Below are positions 38,818 to 53,450 of a stretch of DNA of 64,000 nt, in pieces. The stretch lies in the NCBI GenBank assembly GCA_027943335.1, contig BSBK01000524.1:310001-374000 (forward strand), written 5' to 3'. Numbering within the stretch: the stretch's first letter is position 1; each line of letters begins with the position of its first letter. The stretch is from Chamaecyparis obtusa. Its lineage: Eukaryota; Streptophyta; Pinopsida; Cupressales; Cupressaceae. A model generated the notes under the pieces. That model saw nothing but the letters and a program-made list of their open reading frames with translations. It made no database searches and was not told where the DNA came from. Position numbers and translations under genes: made by a program.

Positions 38818-38947
38818 AACACCAAAAAGAAAGGGAGTAAGCTAGTCGGGTTCACCAAAATGAATAATGAAGGTGAACACACACAATAAGACAAAGGGAA
38901 ATCTAACACCAAAAAGAAAGAGAGTAAGCTAGTCGGGTTCACCAAAA
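38818..38947. repeat. Tandem duplication next to the B 5' LTR, with putative primer site
   Basis: The block AACACCAAAAAGAAAG...GGGTTCACCAAAATGAATA is present twice (about 38818-38868 and 38908-38955). On the minus strand, TTTTGGTGAACCCGACTAGC follows the LTR end directly; TGGTGAACCCGAC would be a primer site for a tRNA ending GTCGGGTTCACCA. I cannot name that tRNA with certainty. Confidence 0.5.
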
Positions 38948-40674
38948 TGAATAGAGGTAAAATGGCATCACACCTATTCAAATGTTGTATGATTGTAATG
39001 ATGTATGAGGAAATTATGAGATCCACTCCTAAATCCAAATTCCCAAAGGAGAGATCCAATTTGATCAACCAAAAGGCTAATGCACAATCGAATCAATCTA
39101 TGGAGAATATGAAAGAGAGAGAAAAACCCTATATTTCCTTGTGGTAGAATTGAAGTGTTTAAAATTTGAAATAATTGAAATGAAAGTACTAACCTCAAAT
39201 TAGGGCAGATTTGGAAAATGCCAATTTCTGATGTCTGTGTGTACTTTCAAGTAATTCTGCAACCTATTTTGGACTAGAAATGCTGAGACAGAGGAAACCC
39301 ATAAATCTTTTTCCAAGATGAGCTCAGGTCGACTTTGACCCCCATAAAAGGTCAAAGGCTAGATTATTTATTTGAAGGTCGATTCTAATTTTGTTCGCAT
39401 ATCTCAAAAGTTCACCGAAAAGGGTATCCAAATACGCTCTCAGATCTGAAATCCCGTACCTGTACCTACAAAAAAAGAGGATTTTTGTTGTTTGTTTGAG
39501 GGGTTTGCCTTGGTCAAACCCTGGTTTGGAATGAACCTTAATATTGAAATAGGAATGCTAGCAAGTAGTAGAAATGGATCTAACAATGAAGCTATGCAAT
39601 TCGATAGATATGTAATTGTATTTCGAATGTAAACAAGTATATTGATATGAAAGCTTGAACATCAATAAATGTAAATCAAACCTCCATGATTGTATGCTTG
39701 GAATTCACCTTGATAGAAGAATGAATGAATGTTGAAAATGAACAAAGGATCTTGAAGGAAAATCACACCATCATGATGGCTAGATCTAGGGTTTGAATGA
39801 TGAATCTTAAATGCTTGAACCAAATCCCTTCAATGGCTTGAATACTTGAATCCTTGATCTTCAATGGAGAACTTGGATGGAGAATAAAAATTGAATGCTT
39901 GAATGAATGCTTTCACTTGATCACCTTGAGAGCTTGAGAGAAAAGATTACTTGAGGATGAGGTGTGAAAATGAGAGAGGAAGGCCTCTTTTTATAGTGAA
40001 CTAGGGGACAATCCTCTAAAGGGGCCACCTTGGAGAATTAAATCCCAATTAGGTCCTAACCTTTAGAAAATATACCTAGATTAAATGTAATTAGAGGATT
40101 TACCATTTTGAAACCCGAAATAGCCAACCCGGAGGCGGGAAAATAAATATCCCCGAAACCCAATACTCGAAAATCATGGAATTTGGCAATTTGAAAGAGG
40201 GGGGAAAAATCAAGGCTGGGACTGACCTAGTCAGGTTTGAGCTCCATCCTAACCTAGTCAAGTTCAAGCTCAATCCTAACCTAGTCAGGATCAACCTCGA
40301 ATTTGACCTTGGGCCCAAATCTAGTCAGAATCAAGACAGGAGTCTCGGGGATGCTCGAAGACCTAGAGATGATATCAGAATGGGAAAGAATGCCAGGGAT
40401 ATGCACAAAATCCTATGATGAATGTGATGAAGGTTAGGAGGACCTATTTCTAAGTCCTACCTAGAAAATAGAGCCATGGAAGAGGGAAATTAAGGAGAAT
40501 CCTTGGGATCCTAACTCTAATTTCACCTAGAATGAAGCAAAAAAGAAGTGGAAAGTGGGGAGAAAGCTAGATCCAAGAAAATATCAATTCAAGGCATTTG
40601 AAGTGACCCCAAACCACTTACTTGAAGGGATAAATGTTCTTAACATGGAAGTGCTTCCATTTTAAGATGATACA
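38948..40674 (-). repeat. B 5' LTR (minus-strand sense)
   Basis: Direct repeat of 34000-35699, ending GATGATACA before the GATAC duplication. It holds clusters of GACCTAGTCAGG-like words near 40222-40310, also seen in the other LTR and in the solo LTR at 13560-13620. Confidence 0.88.
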
Positions 40675-40679
40675 GATAC

Positions 40680-41728
40680 TACTATAGAGACATCATATAC
40701 TTCTACTATAGACATGAAAATAGATACACAAGAACATGGAGAAGGAAAAGATACTAAAAAGGAAGGAGAGAAAGAAAATGAGAATGAACCCACTAAGAAA
40801 AACACCGAGGCCCCATTACCTCCAAATGTTTCACCTAGTGGAAATGTACTTATCTCTCATACTAAGAAAAAAAAGAAAAGTTAAAAGGAGAAGATATCAT
40901 TGGATGAAGAGATAATGATCCCCATTTGTGATCCAACTAAAATGAATCTTGGTGAAATGATGAAATATGGTGAATTTTTGAAGAGGAAAGTAGCACATGA
41001 TAAACTAAAACAAGAAATGAAACAACAAAAAGTACTATCAGATGTGAAAGACATCTTATTAAAAATTACACTTGAGACTTGAATTAATGAGAATGCACCT
41101 ATAATTGATTAGTTAGTCTCACTTGTTAGTCAAGTTAATGAATCTAATGTTGATGCTGAAGAGATAATGTTGAAGATAGACAAGAAGAAGGTTGAACAAA
41201 AGTTAGTAGTAAAATTAATGCAAAAGTTGCTGAATAGAAAGTTGTACTTTCTATCATTTCTACTGAGTTGGAGGATACCATCAAGGTAATAATCCAACTA
41301 CTCCAATAGTTATGCAATGTTTCCCACTTTACCCAACATATCCTAGATAAGCTAAAGAAGATAGATGAAGAACTAAAGGATAGTGTAAATAAGTTGATAG
41401 ATGACCCTCAAACATTCCAAACCCATTATTCAAAGATTAAGCATCTTATGGGTTTACAACTAGATTTGAGGAAGGAAGAGGAGAAAATTAGAGAAGAAAT
41501 ACTTGAACTTCAAGCACAAATCATTCCTCATTTGGAGGTTGTTTAGGTAAATATAAAGAAATCCAAGGAGCTAATTGCCACACTTGAGATGTCACTCATG
41601 TATCATATGGAAGATCTTTCATCACAACTACTAGCACAAATTTCAACACTTGAGGTAGTGAAGGAAATATGGAAAACTACGTATGACAATGCTAAGTTAT
41701 CTTATAAAGGATTATTTGATAAACTATG
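40680..41728 (+). pseudogene. A ORF2, 3' part
   Basis: Continues the frame from 33999 with TTIETSYTSTIDMKIDT and a Lys/Glu-rich stretch ending in KKKKKS and a stop at about 40880. After it come EEIMIPICDPTKMNLGEMMK and a helical region with several stops to about 41728. In position and composition it matches the C-terminal half of E1 ORF2 (9301-10055). Confidence 0.6.
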
Positions 41729-41768
41729 AGTATTATTTGTACATTACATTTTTGTTCTTTGTATTATT

Positions 41769-41982
41769 GTCAAAAAAGGGGGATAGTAGACTATACAGAC
41801 ATGGGATAGTAAATCTATGGATAGTAGATAGATAAAGTTAACTATGTATATATATAGGAGAAATAAGGGAGAAAGGAGAAGTATATGTTGAGGAGGAGTT
41901 ATCACTGAGTTATCATATATTGGAGATATCAAATTTTGACTAAGATATGGAATTTTTTGTCACTAATGCCAAAGGGGGAGAG
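41769..41982 (+). other. A polypurine tracts
   Basis: AAAAAAGGGGGATAG (from about 41772) and CAAAGGGGGAGAG (41970-41982); the second abuts the 3' LTR start at 41983. The same two-tract layout is seen in E1. Confidence 0.75.
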
Positions 41983-43232
41983 TGTTACTCCGAAATTCAT
42001 TAAGTGTTATCATTAGTGAAGAAAAGATGAGTTATGATGAGTGAAGAATTAGTCAGTGAAGAGAAATTCAGTCGGTAAAGACATGGAAGAATAATTACCA
42101 AGCACATAGAAAAGTATTTAACTAACGGTGTATATTGAGAAGAATGGACACTGAATAAATAAACTTAACTGAGCACAATAGTTACTGAATAGGATTGAGT
42201 ACCTGGTGAGTATGTTAACCGAGGAAGTGAATTACTGAGTAAGAACATCATGATAATTGAGCAAATTAGGAAAGACTACTGAGTGATACAGTAAGAATAT
42301 AAAAGTTTAATCAGATTCTACTGAGCAACAAAATGATTTATGAAGATTGAGGTAAATGTTAGGTAAGATTTATTGGGAATGAAACATGGTTGTCAATGAT
42401 CCCAAGGCACATATTGAACTAATGAAAATAAATTATATATTTCTTGGAAAGAGGAAATGAATATGGATTGTTGATCTATTTGTATGAGATTTCTAGAAGG
42501 ATCCAAACCCTAATTAGGTCAAGTAATTAGGAAGCTACAAAATTACTACATAAGAATGAATCGAGAAAAAGATCAAGAGAGAGAAGAGAGAAAAGTACAG
42601 AATGTAGAGCAGAGACAAAGTAGTGAAGGCTACTGAGAAGAGGAAGTGGATTATTTTGGTGAAATTAATTAGAGAAAGGTAATGATACTATAGAGAGCAC
42701 AAAGGATCCAACCTAGCATACAAGTAGATGCATTACTACAGATCAATTATTACAGGAATAAATTGTTGTTTCTGTATTCTCAAATCCTACATATTGGGTA
42801 GGATTGAACAATATTTTTATTGTAAATCTCTTAACAGAGTGGACACTTAATGAGTGTTGCAAAATCCTTTAACTAGTTAGACTTTAGCAGGTCTTGTTTT
42901 GTATTACTCCTAATAGGGTAAATCACCAGAAGTGATACTTTTGTATGCTCTAATAGAGCAACCTTTATGTTGTAGTAGTGAAGGATTGTGGGTGTCATTG
43001 CTACCGTATTTTTCCCCTCTAACCAAGGGTTTATGCGTAAATAAATTCATGTTTCAAATGTGTTCATGTGTGTTATGTATTTATGGATGAATGAGTTTAC
43101 TTTCATTCAACGAATAGTATGTTAAGTTTTATGCATGCAAAGAAAAAGGGATAAATCAATTATTGAGGGTTAAAAGTTTCATAAGGTTTTGATTCACACC
43201 CCCCCCTCTCTCAACACCTTAAATTTCCAATA
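41983..43232 (+). repeat. A 3' LTR
   Basis: 1.25 kb, starts TGTTACTCCG, ends TTTCCAATA. It is an uninterrupted copy of the 5' LTR and so shows exactly where the solo LTR entered the 5' copy (between GACATGG-like sequence and AATAATTA). Confidence 0.87.
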
Positions 43233-43383
43233 AGAGAGAAAAATCTCCAAATAAAACTAAATTTCATTTTACATAAAAGATGAAATTATAATACCATTTC
43301 ATAATGACTCCCAAAAGTAAGGAACATAAAAATTCAAAATAATTCAAGCCTCGGTATAAAAAACCACCAACCTAGGGGTTACA

Positions 43384-46038
43384 CTACCCATCCCAAAGCT
43401 AATATACACACTCAAACACTTATATAATTCATTCACATAACCAAAGAATTCCATTAATATTACTAAGATAAATTACCCATTATCAATTCAACAAAATTTA
43501 TAATTAAAAATTAATTAAGTAATATTACTGATAATCTAGTAACATACTAATTCTAAGGATAAGTGTATTTTAAACCAACCAACTAATTAATTTTCATTTA
43601 ACTACACACACAATACTCATTTCTTTTACAAATTATTGAAGGAGAAAGATAGTTCTTTAAAAAAAAAATTACTCCACAAAGTGGGGTAGTCTTTATGGGA
43701 AGAAATCAATCATAAATAACCCATATAATGTTTAAACAAAACAACAAACAATGGTTTGTTTAGGCATTGGTTTTTGGAGGAAAAACGTTAAAAAAATAAA
43801 GCATTCAAAGCAACCAAAAATAACAGCCAGTCCAAAGTAGAGGATGGTGTTGATTTATGAGATTTAATAGTAAAAATATAAGCACCAAAATGGTCAAGGA
43901 CGCTACAAGGAAATGACAAAGGTTTTTTTTTGGAAGAAAAGCATCCAAACAAGATGCACCCAATGCAACCACAGATAGTGAACCAATTCCAGAATAGGTG
44001 CAACTTTCTATGGATAAAAAAATCTCAAAAGGTATGCATTCCAATGCTAATGGGGTAGCTAACCAGTGAAGAAGAGAAGGCGTTGTTTATTGAAGACAAG
44101 ATCAACCAAAAAAGGACAACATACCATACAATAAAAGATGATTCAATTCCTAGAAAAAGAATTGATTTTTAATTGAAATAGATAGTCAAGAAGAAAAATA
44201 AAAGAGCACCTTGCATGCACCAAAATTAGAAGAAAACTAATTTTCAACTTTCCAAAATAAACGAACATAACATTTCATAATTACATTTATTGATTACAAA
44301 TTTATAATCATTAAACAAAAGAAGATTTAATCGTCTACCTCGATCGTGCATTAAATTCAAGAAAGAAGACGAAAACCACAAACCAAATTCTTTGGCACAG
44401 ACAAAACAAATTTGCCAACTTTATCACCAAGTAAAGAAAAATTAAAACCAACTTAATTCTTCTGTCAAAATTTTTCATCAATTTATAAAATTAGTACAAG
44501 GTAAGAAAATATTACTATCAAACCAATCTTTTTCCCTTATCTAATTGTTAAAAATAAACATTTAATATCAAGTTGATACTTCTACTTCACTTCATAATCT
44601 CATTCATTCATCATCCTAAAATTAGTTTACGCCATTTTTTTCTCCCATTTATAGTGTTTTAAATACTTTAATTTGTTCATCTTCTTTTAATCTTGTAGTA
44701 GGAATGATTTTGGCCCATTAGACTTTATTTCATGGACAAATTCTCATGCTATATTTATATTTCCATGCATCTACTTGATCATTATAAAATTGCATTCATG
44801 ACATTTCTGAGGCACATTGTATTTTGTGGCGATGAATTTTGGTTTAAATAATTTTGATGCAACTTACTAGCTTTATTTGAACCTTATAGTTAATGATATA
44901 ACTCAAAACATTCTATATGACCATGCCAATGAAATTTTGGTCAAAATTTGGTTGTGACAATTTCAAGTACATAATATTTGTCTTATATGTGAATACCACT
45001 ATAAAACATACAATTGAATCTCCATAAGTGTATCTTTGGATTTGATTGTAGAATGATTTTAGGTTTTGTCATATCACATCATGGTGTTAGGGTAGAGACA
45101 AAGGGAAAATATAATAGTTTCAAAAAATATTCTATAACTTCATATTCTTCAAGAGAATATTAAAAGAATTCATTAATTCATTTATTAATTACTAGATGTT
45201 ACCCTCCCATTCATTTACCTTCTTAGAAAGGATTTTTTCTTTTCTTAGAATATGAATTCCCAAAAGGAATTTGAAAGGGTTGAGTTACTTTTCTAGTTCA
45301 TCTATTTTAGTTTCTCCAATTAAACACCATAATTGTATTACAAAAATAATATCATCTCATGATTTAACTTCTCTCTTGGCTTACCATGATTATGAAGGTA
45401 GAGAATATTTTTTAAAATTAAATTATTTGTACTCTTCCAATGAAGGTAGGGGTTTCTTCTTATTAAATTAGTTGTACTCTTCTTGATTAGGAAACTTGAT
45501 AATCTAGATTAGATAATCAACGAGTTTTGTAATAAATAATATATTATTTCCTTTATATAGAAATGCATTTCATTATTCAATTTGGACCTCTTAGGGTTCT
45601 ATACTCCAAATTTGACTTGTATAGATGTTTGACTAAATATTTTATGTTATCAAATAAATTTGGCATTGATTTTATCTCTTATAAAATATAAAGTGGTAAG
45701 TTGTAACCCATTTTTTAGTTGATAAATTACTTCTCCACTTTTCTTTCCTAATCTTGATTATTTTTTGATAATCATATAATTATTTTAGATTATTATCACC
45801 TATGAGAATCACACTTTAATGAACCAAGGTTTCAAACTAGCTTTGGGGCTATTGTGATATTGGCCTCCCCTTCTGGTAAGCCGGTTTTCCTTTATTTCCA
45901 TCTCCATTATAGTGTACAAATAACTTCAATGATTGTGAATAACTTATTGATATCTTCTATGATACATTTTCTCTTAATATTCAATCTATAAATATCTATG
46001 GGCATGTGAACTAAGATGAGGGAAAAAATGGCCAAGTT
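43384..46038. other. AT-rich intergenic sequence
   Basis: About 2.6 kb with no gene. Frames at 43788-44044 (minus) and 45271-45471 (plus) are low-complexity or lack any domain. No repeat termini were recognised. Confidence 0.5.
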
Positions 46039-46056
46039 CCCCCCCCCCCCCCCCCC
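46039..46056. repeat. Poly(C) tract
   Basis: A run of about 18 C bases. The E1 and A LTRs also carry C runs near their 3' ends, so this could be a remnant of such an LTR. Confidence 0.8.
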
Positions 46057-46420
46057 TCAAAAAAATAGAACTATTATTATGTATTCAAGAAATTCAAATA
46101 ACATGCTCATGTTATGCTTCAAATTTTCCAACCCATACCTTGAGTGTCTTATTTAAATAAAAAAGTCTTGTGCTTTTAGAATTAAAAACATGTACTTGTT
46201 TTTATGAGATAAAAACACATAAATGTTATGTTTACACAACACGTATGCATTACTGGTCCCAAAACTTGAAGTTTCTTGGAGTATGGATGCCATTTAAAAA
46301 TGCCTATAATGTTAAAAAAAATGCCCATGATTTTAATTTAATTTAATTTTTTTATCTATTTTAGATTTATAATATATTTAAATAATGAGTTAGGGATGGA
46401 GAGAGAAAAATATGGTAGGT

Positions 46421-48204
<1,784 letters not shown>

Positions 48205-49757
48205 GGTGTAGGAGAACCTAAGGTATAAGGTACACCAGGTGGTCAAAAGGTCACATTAAGGACAATGACATTAATAATTGAGTTTATATGATCTTATCAA
48301 TGTATTTTGAGGCTTGACAAGTTAATATGTAAAGGCTATGCAAGCCATTTGTAAAAGTTGTCATAGTTGTCCTATTAAGGTCCTGAATTGGTCAAAAGGT
48401 CAAATTTGTATAAAAGATCTATGGAAGGGTAAAATGGTTGTAAAGATTCATTAGTAGTCCATCCTAATATGTTTGTAATGTTCTTGAAAATTTTGGGGTC
48501 ATATGTAGAAAAAATGTGAAAGTTGCTTAAAGGTTGCAACATTACAACTTTGCAAAAAGTGCAAAAAGAGTTACAAGAATGTATTGAGTTGGTTTAAAAG
48601 GTCATTGGGAAGTTGTAGGAAGTTGTACAAGGTTTATAAAACCATTTATGGTCTAAATAAATAGATAGGAAGCACTGGAAGCATTTGGGTAACAAGTTCT
48701 CATTGTTTTTAATCTATTATTTTTGTTGTCTTAAAGATTTTACTCTTGTTTCCAAGTCTTGTATGGCCATGTACATCCTAGAAAAATTAGATTATTAATA
48801 TGGTAGTGTATTAAAATGAATAATATTTCCATTTCTTTTGGTTTGAATTAATTTCATGCATATTTAAGAAAGTTATGAATGTTTTATGGACTGCAATTTC
48901 TAGATTTTCTAAAAATAGTCACGAAGAAATATTTGGTACATACTCATACAACATTATGACCTCTAAATGGATAATTTGAAATATATGTGAATCAGATTTA
49001 ATTTTAAATTCATATGAGGTTTTTGCATTAAGTATAACTAAAGTTATGGTGTTTTTGTAAAAACAGTTTTAAAACCCTCACCAAGTGGGACTTGTTGAAT
49101 GTTTAATCAATATCCTTTGATTTCACCATTGGAAATTACTGAAACTCTGGAATTTCATAGTATATTGGATACTCTTTCAGATGGATTTGATTTCACATCA
49201 AATTTATTTATATTTTGGAATATATTTGATGCCCTAGGTGGACTGCATATGTATCCTTTCTTGTTTTATGATAGTAAAAATGGGTCTTTGTGAAGAGGTA
49301 TAACTTTGGTTTCCACTGTTGGATCTTGCTAATCTTTGGATATGTTGTTTTTATCCTAATTTTCTACATAATCATAGTAGGGATTGACCAAATTTTATCT
49401 TTTGTGAAAGGTATTGATATCTAAGTCATGGTATAGAAAATTTCTAAATGGTAGTTGATGATCATAGTTCAATTAATGCATTGGGAAGAGTATGATGATA
49501 GGCCTTGAAGACTAATTGATAATGTGAACATTAGATTTGATATATTCCTAGGAAGCATTGACGTTAAGGTTTTTATGCATTGGTATTGTTTTGGATCCTA
49601 AAGATGGATTGAAGTATGTGAAAATGATTTGATGAAGATGCTAGTTAAGTTGTTTGGTGATTGAATATGCCTCTAATATGTTGTATTTATGATGTAATGA
49701 TGGTTGAATCAATAGGACCGTAATAAATTGATTATTTTTTCACGATGCTCTTCATCA
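48205..49757. mobile_element. Unidentified 1.55-kb insertion in the telomere-like array
   Basis: The array stops at about 48204 and resumes at about 49758 with CTATACCATCAATCC. The sequence between has no CCCTAAA words and starts TGTAGGAGAACC; a TG...CA fit (ending TCTTCATCA) would suit a solo LTR, but no target duplication was found. No coding frame of note; 49099-49293 matches nothing. Confidence 0.5.
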
Positions 49758-50050
49758 CTATACCATCAATCCTAAACTCTATCCATCAACCATAAGCCTA
49801 GACACTCAATTATATACCCTATCCAACCAATAACAATCCCTATACAATATAAATGCTCAATGGAAAACCTTATAGAGGGGTCTTAGGCCCAAAATCCTAT
49901 AGGATAAATACCAAATATATACACTCAACCCTGAACCCCTAACCACATACCCTCAACCCTAAACCTTATCTCTTAATCCTAGGGCTTAAATCATATACAT
50001 TAAACCCTCAACCCTATAAATTACACCTATAACCTACACCCTCAACCCTA
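49758..50050. repeat. Degenerate telomere-like array, right block
   Basis: Same word family and orientation as 46570-48204 (ACCCTCAACCCT, CCTAAACC), ending near CCCTTTAAATATC at about 50065. Confidence 0.7.
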
Positions 50051-50595
50051 ACACATTTCCCTTTAAATATCATTCTTTACAATAAAAAATAATAATTTCA
50101 ATTAGTTTGATGCAAGTTATTTGAGACACGCAAATAGGTACCTAATTTCTAGGTTACGTCCACTTTGAAAGTTCATAAAAAATACTCAACGAAAAAATCA
50201 CAAAAAAGTGCACAACTTCTAGTACCCACTTTTAACTATCTTTCTACCAAAGGGTTTTGCAAAATACTAAATTAAACTATATATTTATTGTGACACATGT
50301 CAGACATTATGTTATGTTTTTTTCTGAAAAATAGGAATAGTTTATGGTGTGCAAATGATTTGACCCCCTTAATTTTATCCATTTTTTATTATTTTACAAT
50401 GTAGATTTAGAATACTACATTTAATATTATTTTGGTATCTTCAAATTTTTAGTATACAAGTCTACAATCAATCCTCCAAGTTTAAGTTTAACTGATTTTT
50501 AAAAAAAAGCGGCCACTTAGACCCCCCTTTTTGTTCACCATGTTTGTGCACATGCTCCGAGTTCACTCATTATGTATACACAAGACACATTTAGA
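50051..50595. other. AT-rich intergenic sequence
   Basis: No frame, repeat end or RNA gene recognised. Confidence 0.45.
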
Positions 50596-51320
50596 CTAGA
50601 GATATTATTACTACATGTGCAGTGGATCATGCATCATGGTTGCATTCTTTCTCCCATTTTTCTCCTTGTGATGATGTTCCTTTGGCTAATGCTCACACCC
50701 TTCCATCAAGGGTGAATCATGTTTGCGAGGAGAAGTCTGGTCATTTGAACTTTTGTGTTCTTGAGCCTAGTGTTGAGCTTTATCCTCCTCCATGACCCAC
50801 TTCTTCAATTTTGAGTTCTGCTCTTGAGAAGATTGATCATAGTGTTCCAGATCTTACTTTGTGAGATGATTATTTGGTATGTATATCATACATGTTTGTG
50901 GAGTCTCATCTTGCAGATTTGGGAGACATACTGGAGGGGATTTCTCTCCTCTTTTATGACATTTTCAACACCGTGTTGATACATCTTTATTGTCTTTGGA
51001 GATTCACATTGATGATTTTCCTAATTAAGTTGTTTTTTTTCACATTTATTGGTTTGGTTTGATCATGGTTATGTGGTATATTATTCAAGCTTGGAGACTC
51101 CTACTCAATTTTAGAGATCTCTATTTAGAGACTTCCTCCTTCCTATTGGAAATTGAGTGGTTTCTTCATCATTCATTGAAATTATTTCTTTCTAAGGGGA
51201 GATGTGTTTATTTTAGACATTGGATCAGCATTTGTTTTGAGGCATACTTCATTGATATTGGAGCTTCTTCATTATGGGGAGGACATCTTGTATCTCTTTT
51301 TCCTTCCTATAAAGGGTAAT
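50596..51320 (+). pseudogene. Coding-like remnants, possibly a retroelement polyprotein
   Basis: One frame gives DHASWLHSFSHFSPCDDVPL (about 50621) and a later frame (51059-51319) gives FIDIGASSLWGGHLVSL, faintly like the TDAS-x-x-GWG motif at the start of some reverse-transcriptase-linked RNase H domains. Several stops intervene. No other motif supports this, so the assignment is weak. Confidence 0.25.
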
Positions 51321-51379
51321 TGATTGTATATTCATGATGTATGTAGTCCTTGTGGAGTATGATTCAGTTCTTTATGAAT

Positions 51380-51860
51380 AATCTTGTTTATTTCTTTACT
51401 CTCTTTTGGAGAGGTGTTTTCTCCCATGTTTTTTCTCATTTTCTCTAATTATAAGAGATTGCATAGCATTTTCATTGTACATGGGTACCTAAAATGGTTG
51501 TGTAGCCAAGATCCCTTTCACATGTTTCACATATTGTATAATAATCTTCTCCCTAATTTGTACTTAAATAGGAGTATTAGAATAAATGATTGTTTACCGT
51601 TTACTAATGTTTAAGTTTACTTAGCCATCCAAAATTATTAGTTATTAATTTTTAGTTCACTTAATTTTTAAGGTTTTGCTAGTTGGTTGTTGGTTATGTC
51701 TACCAACTATCTCCTTGCCTTTATAAGCAAGACATTTGTACATTATTTTTTTATCCCAATATAGTTAGCTTCTCATTATGGTGAAATAGATTTTCTTCTC
51801 TTGTGTGTGTGAAGACGTGTTTGTAGTTTGTTCTCCTGGGTTTGATTCCATCACCAATAG
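51380..51860 (+). repeat. LTR-like segment
   Basis: Contains TTTATAAGCAAGACATTTGTAC, a TATA-like promoter context, and GTTGGTTGTTGGTTATGTCTACC, typical of Copia LTR U3/R sequence. No partner copy or clear termini exist in the window. Confidence 0.35.
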
Positions 51861-53250
51861 TACATAGAGAATTTGGCTACCCTTAATATGGACATAAACC
51901 AAGAAAAAGGCTTCACTTGACACAAATTAATCAAGATGAATTGAAGCGATAAAAAATATAATAAAATCAAATGCCACAAGAATGTATACAATCAATTATA
52001 TAAATATTACAATGAAAAATAAAGGATTACTAATTCATCATTACAATTGAAACTATAATTGTAAAATATATATCATAATTAGCACACAAAAATGTCATCT
52101 ATACACGAGTATCATCTCTATCAATACCAGTACACCACTATGAAAACATTCATCTCATGAGTATTCTCCCTTACCATGGACGAACCTTGAAAAGAAGAGA
52201 GAAAACAAATTAGTCAATATTATATATAACATATATGTAGAAACACAAAAGAAACATCATTGCCATCAATAAATTAATTGCGATATTAAAAATGCATTTT
52301 ATAATTCTCAAAAAAATAAAAATTGATGAACTAAAAATAATGCACAATATACTATCTCCTAAGAATATTAATACAAAATAGATATCTAATTAAAAAATAT
52401 AACAAATCAAATAATTGATCATTTTAGGTAGTTCAATAAAAGTTTATTATCAAAGACCTCAAGAATGACATTCTAATATTTCTTAGGTGTCATCTTCATT
52501 ATCATTTGCAATAGATAATGTACCAATATTCAAAAGTATTAGTTATCTACATCTATCCTAAAAATACAAAATAAAGGTTATATTTGTAAAGGAAATCTTA
52601 AATTATCTCACAATTTAAGTAATATAGAGAAATACAAAGATCAAGTAAAAGACTTTAATTTATACTAAAGTCAAATAAAAAATTTACTCAAGACAAACCA
52701 AAGCTCTTCTCAACTATTTACACACATTACATCATCATGAATCTTAACCACCAAATCAATCTATGTAAAAAAAAAACAAATTACTAAAAATAGGATGAGT
52801 TTTTTTTTAAACTTTAAAAACAAATGAATATTGAACACCAAAATAAATACTTTTTGAAGCAAAAAAGAGAAAAATATATATGAAAAAGATATGTTTTGAT
52901 GGTAATTTTTTTAAAAAATGTTTTATTTAAAGCTATGGATAAAACAAAATCTATAATAAATTATTCACTTAAAAGATCAAAAAGATTTTCTATGTTTCTA
53001 AATTTTCAACACAACAACAAAATGTTATAATTCAAAAAGTCAAAATTACATGAATACACAAATATTTCAAATATATAATATATAATATTTAATTTTCAAT
53101 TGAGAAAGATGGAGAAAAAATTTTATGTTTGAATTTTTAAAAAAATATAATATTTTTAAATTCAAAAAATCAAAATTACATTCATACACAAATATTTTAA
53201 CCATAAATTTTTATACATGAAAAATCAAATTAATATATGAATTTGTTAAT
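51861..53250. other. AT-rich intergenic sequence
   Basis: About 1.4 kb, very AT-rich, no gene, hairpin or repeat end recognised. Confidence 0.45.
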
Positions 53251-53450
53251 ATATGAAGCTCAATGGTTCTCATTGAGCCCACTAGGGTTCAAATCTCGCT
53301 GAGCGCATGCCCAGCGAGAAGACGTCTTAAAAGGGATGAGGTCAGCATCGTGCCCCGGACGACTTTGGCGGAATAGATACCCCTCAGACCTTGGCTCTAA
53401 GCTAAAGAGAAGTGATTAATAAACGATTCTCAATAAAATAAAATAAAAAT
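53251..53450 (+). mobile_element. Probable tRNA-derived SINE
   Basis: A GC-richer island in AT-rich DNA. An A-box-like AAGCTCAATGG (53256-53266) and a B-box GGTTCAAATCT (53288-53298) are spaced as in Pol III genes. The body (GCATGCCCAGCGAGAAGACG ... GGCGGAATAGATACCCCTCAG) is followed by a 3' tail AATAAAATAAAATAAAA. Size and layout fit plant SINEs. The target duplication is unclear in the AT-rich flanks. Confidence 0.6.

Larger units (their letters stand above)
34000..40674 (-). mobile_element. B: LTR retrotransposon on the minus strand
   Basis: LTRs of about 1.7 kb (34000-35699 and 38948-40674) begin TGTATCATC and end TACCTCTATTCA on the minus strand. The identical 5-base target duplication GATAC lies at 33995-33999 and 40675-40679. 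Over most of their length the LTRs differ at only a few percent of positions by eye, so B is among the younger insertions. The 3.25-kb interior encodes only a short decayed region with a Cys/His motif and a G-patch-like motif. No polymerase, so this is a non-autonomous element. The G-patch links it to the gypsy element G at the right end of the window. Confidence 0.9.
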
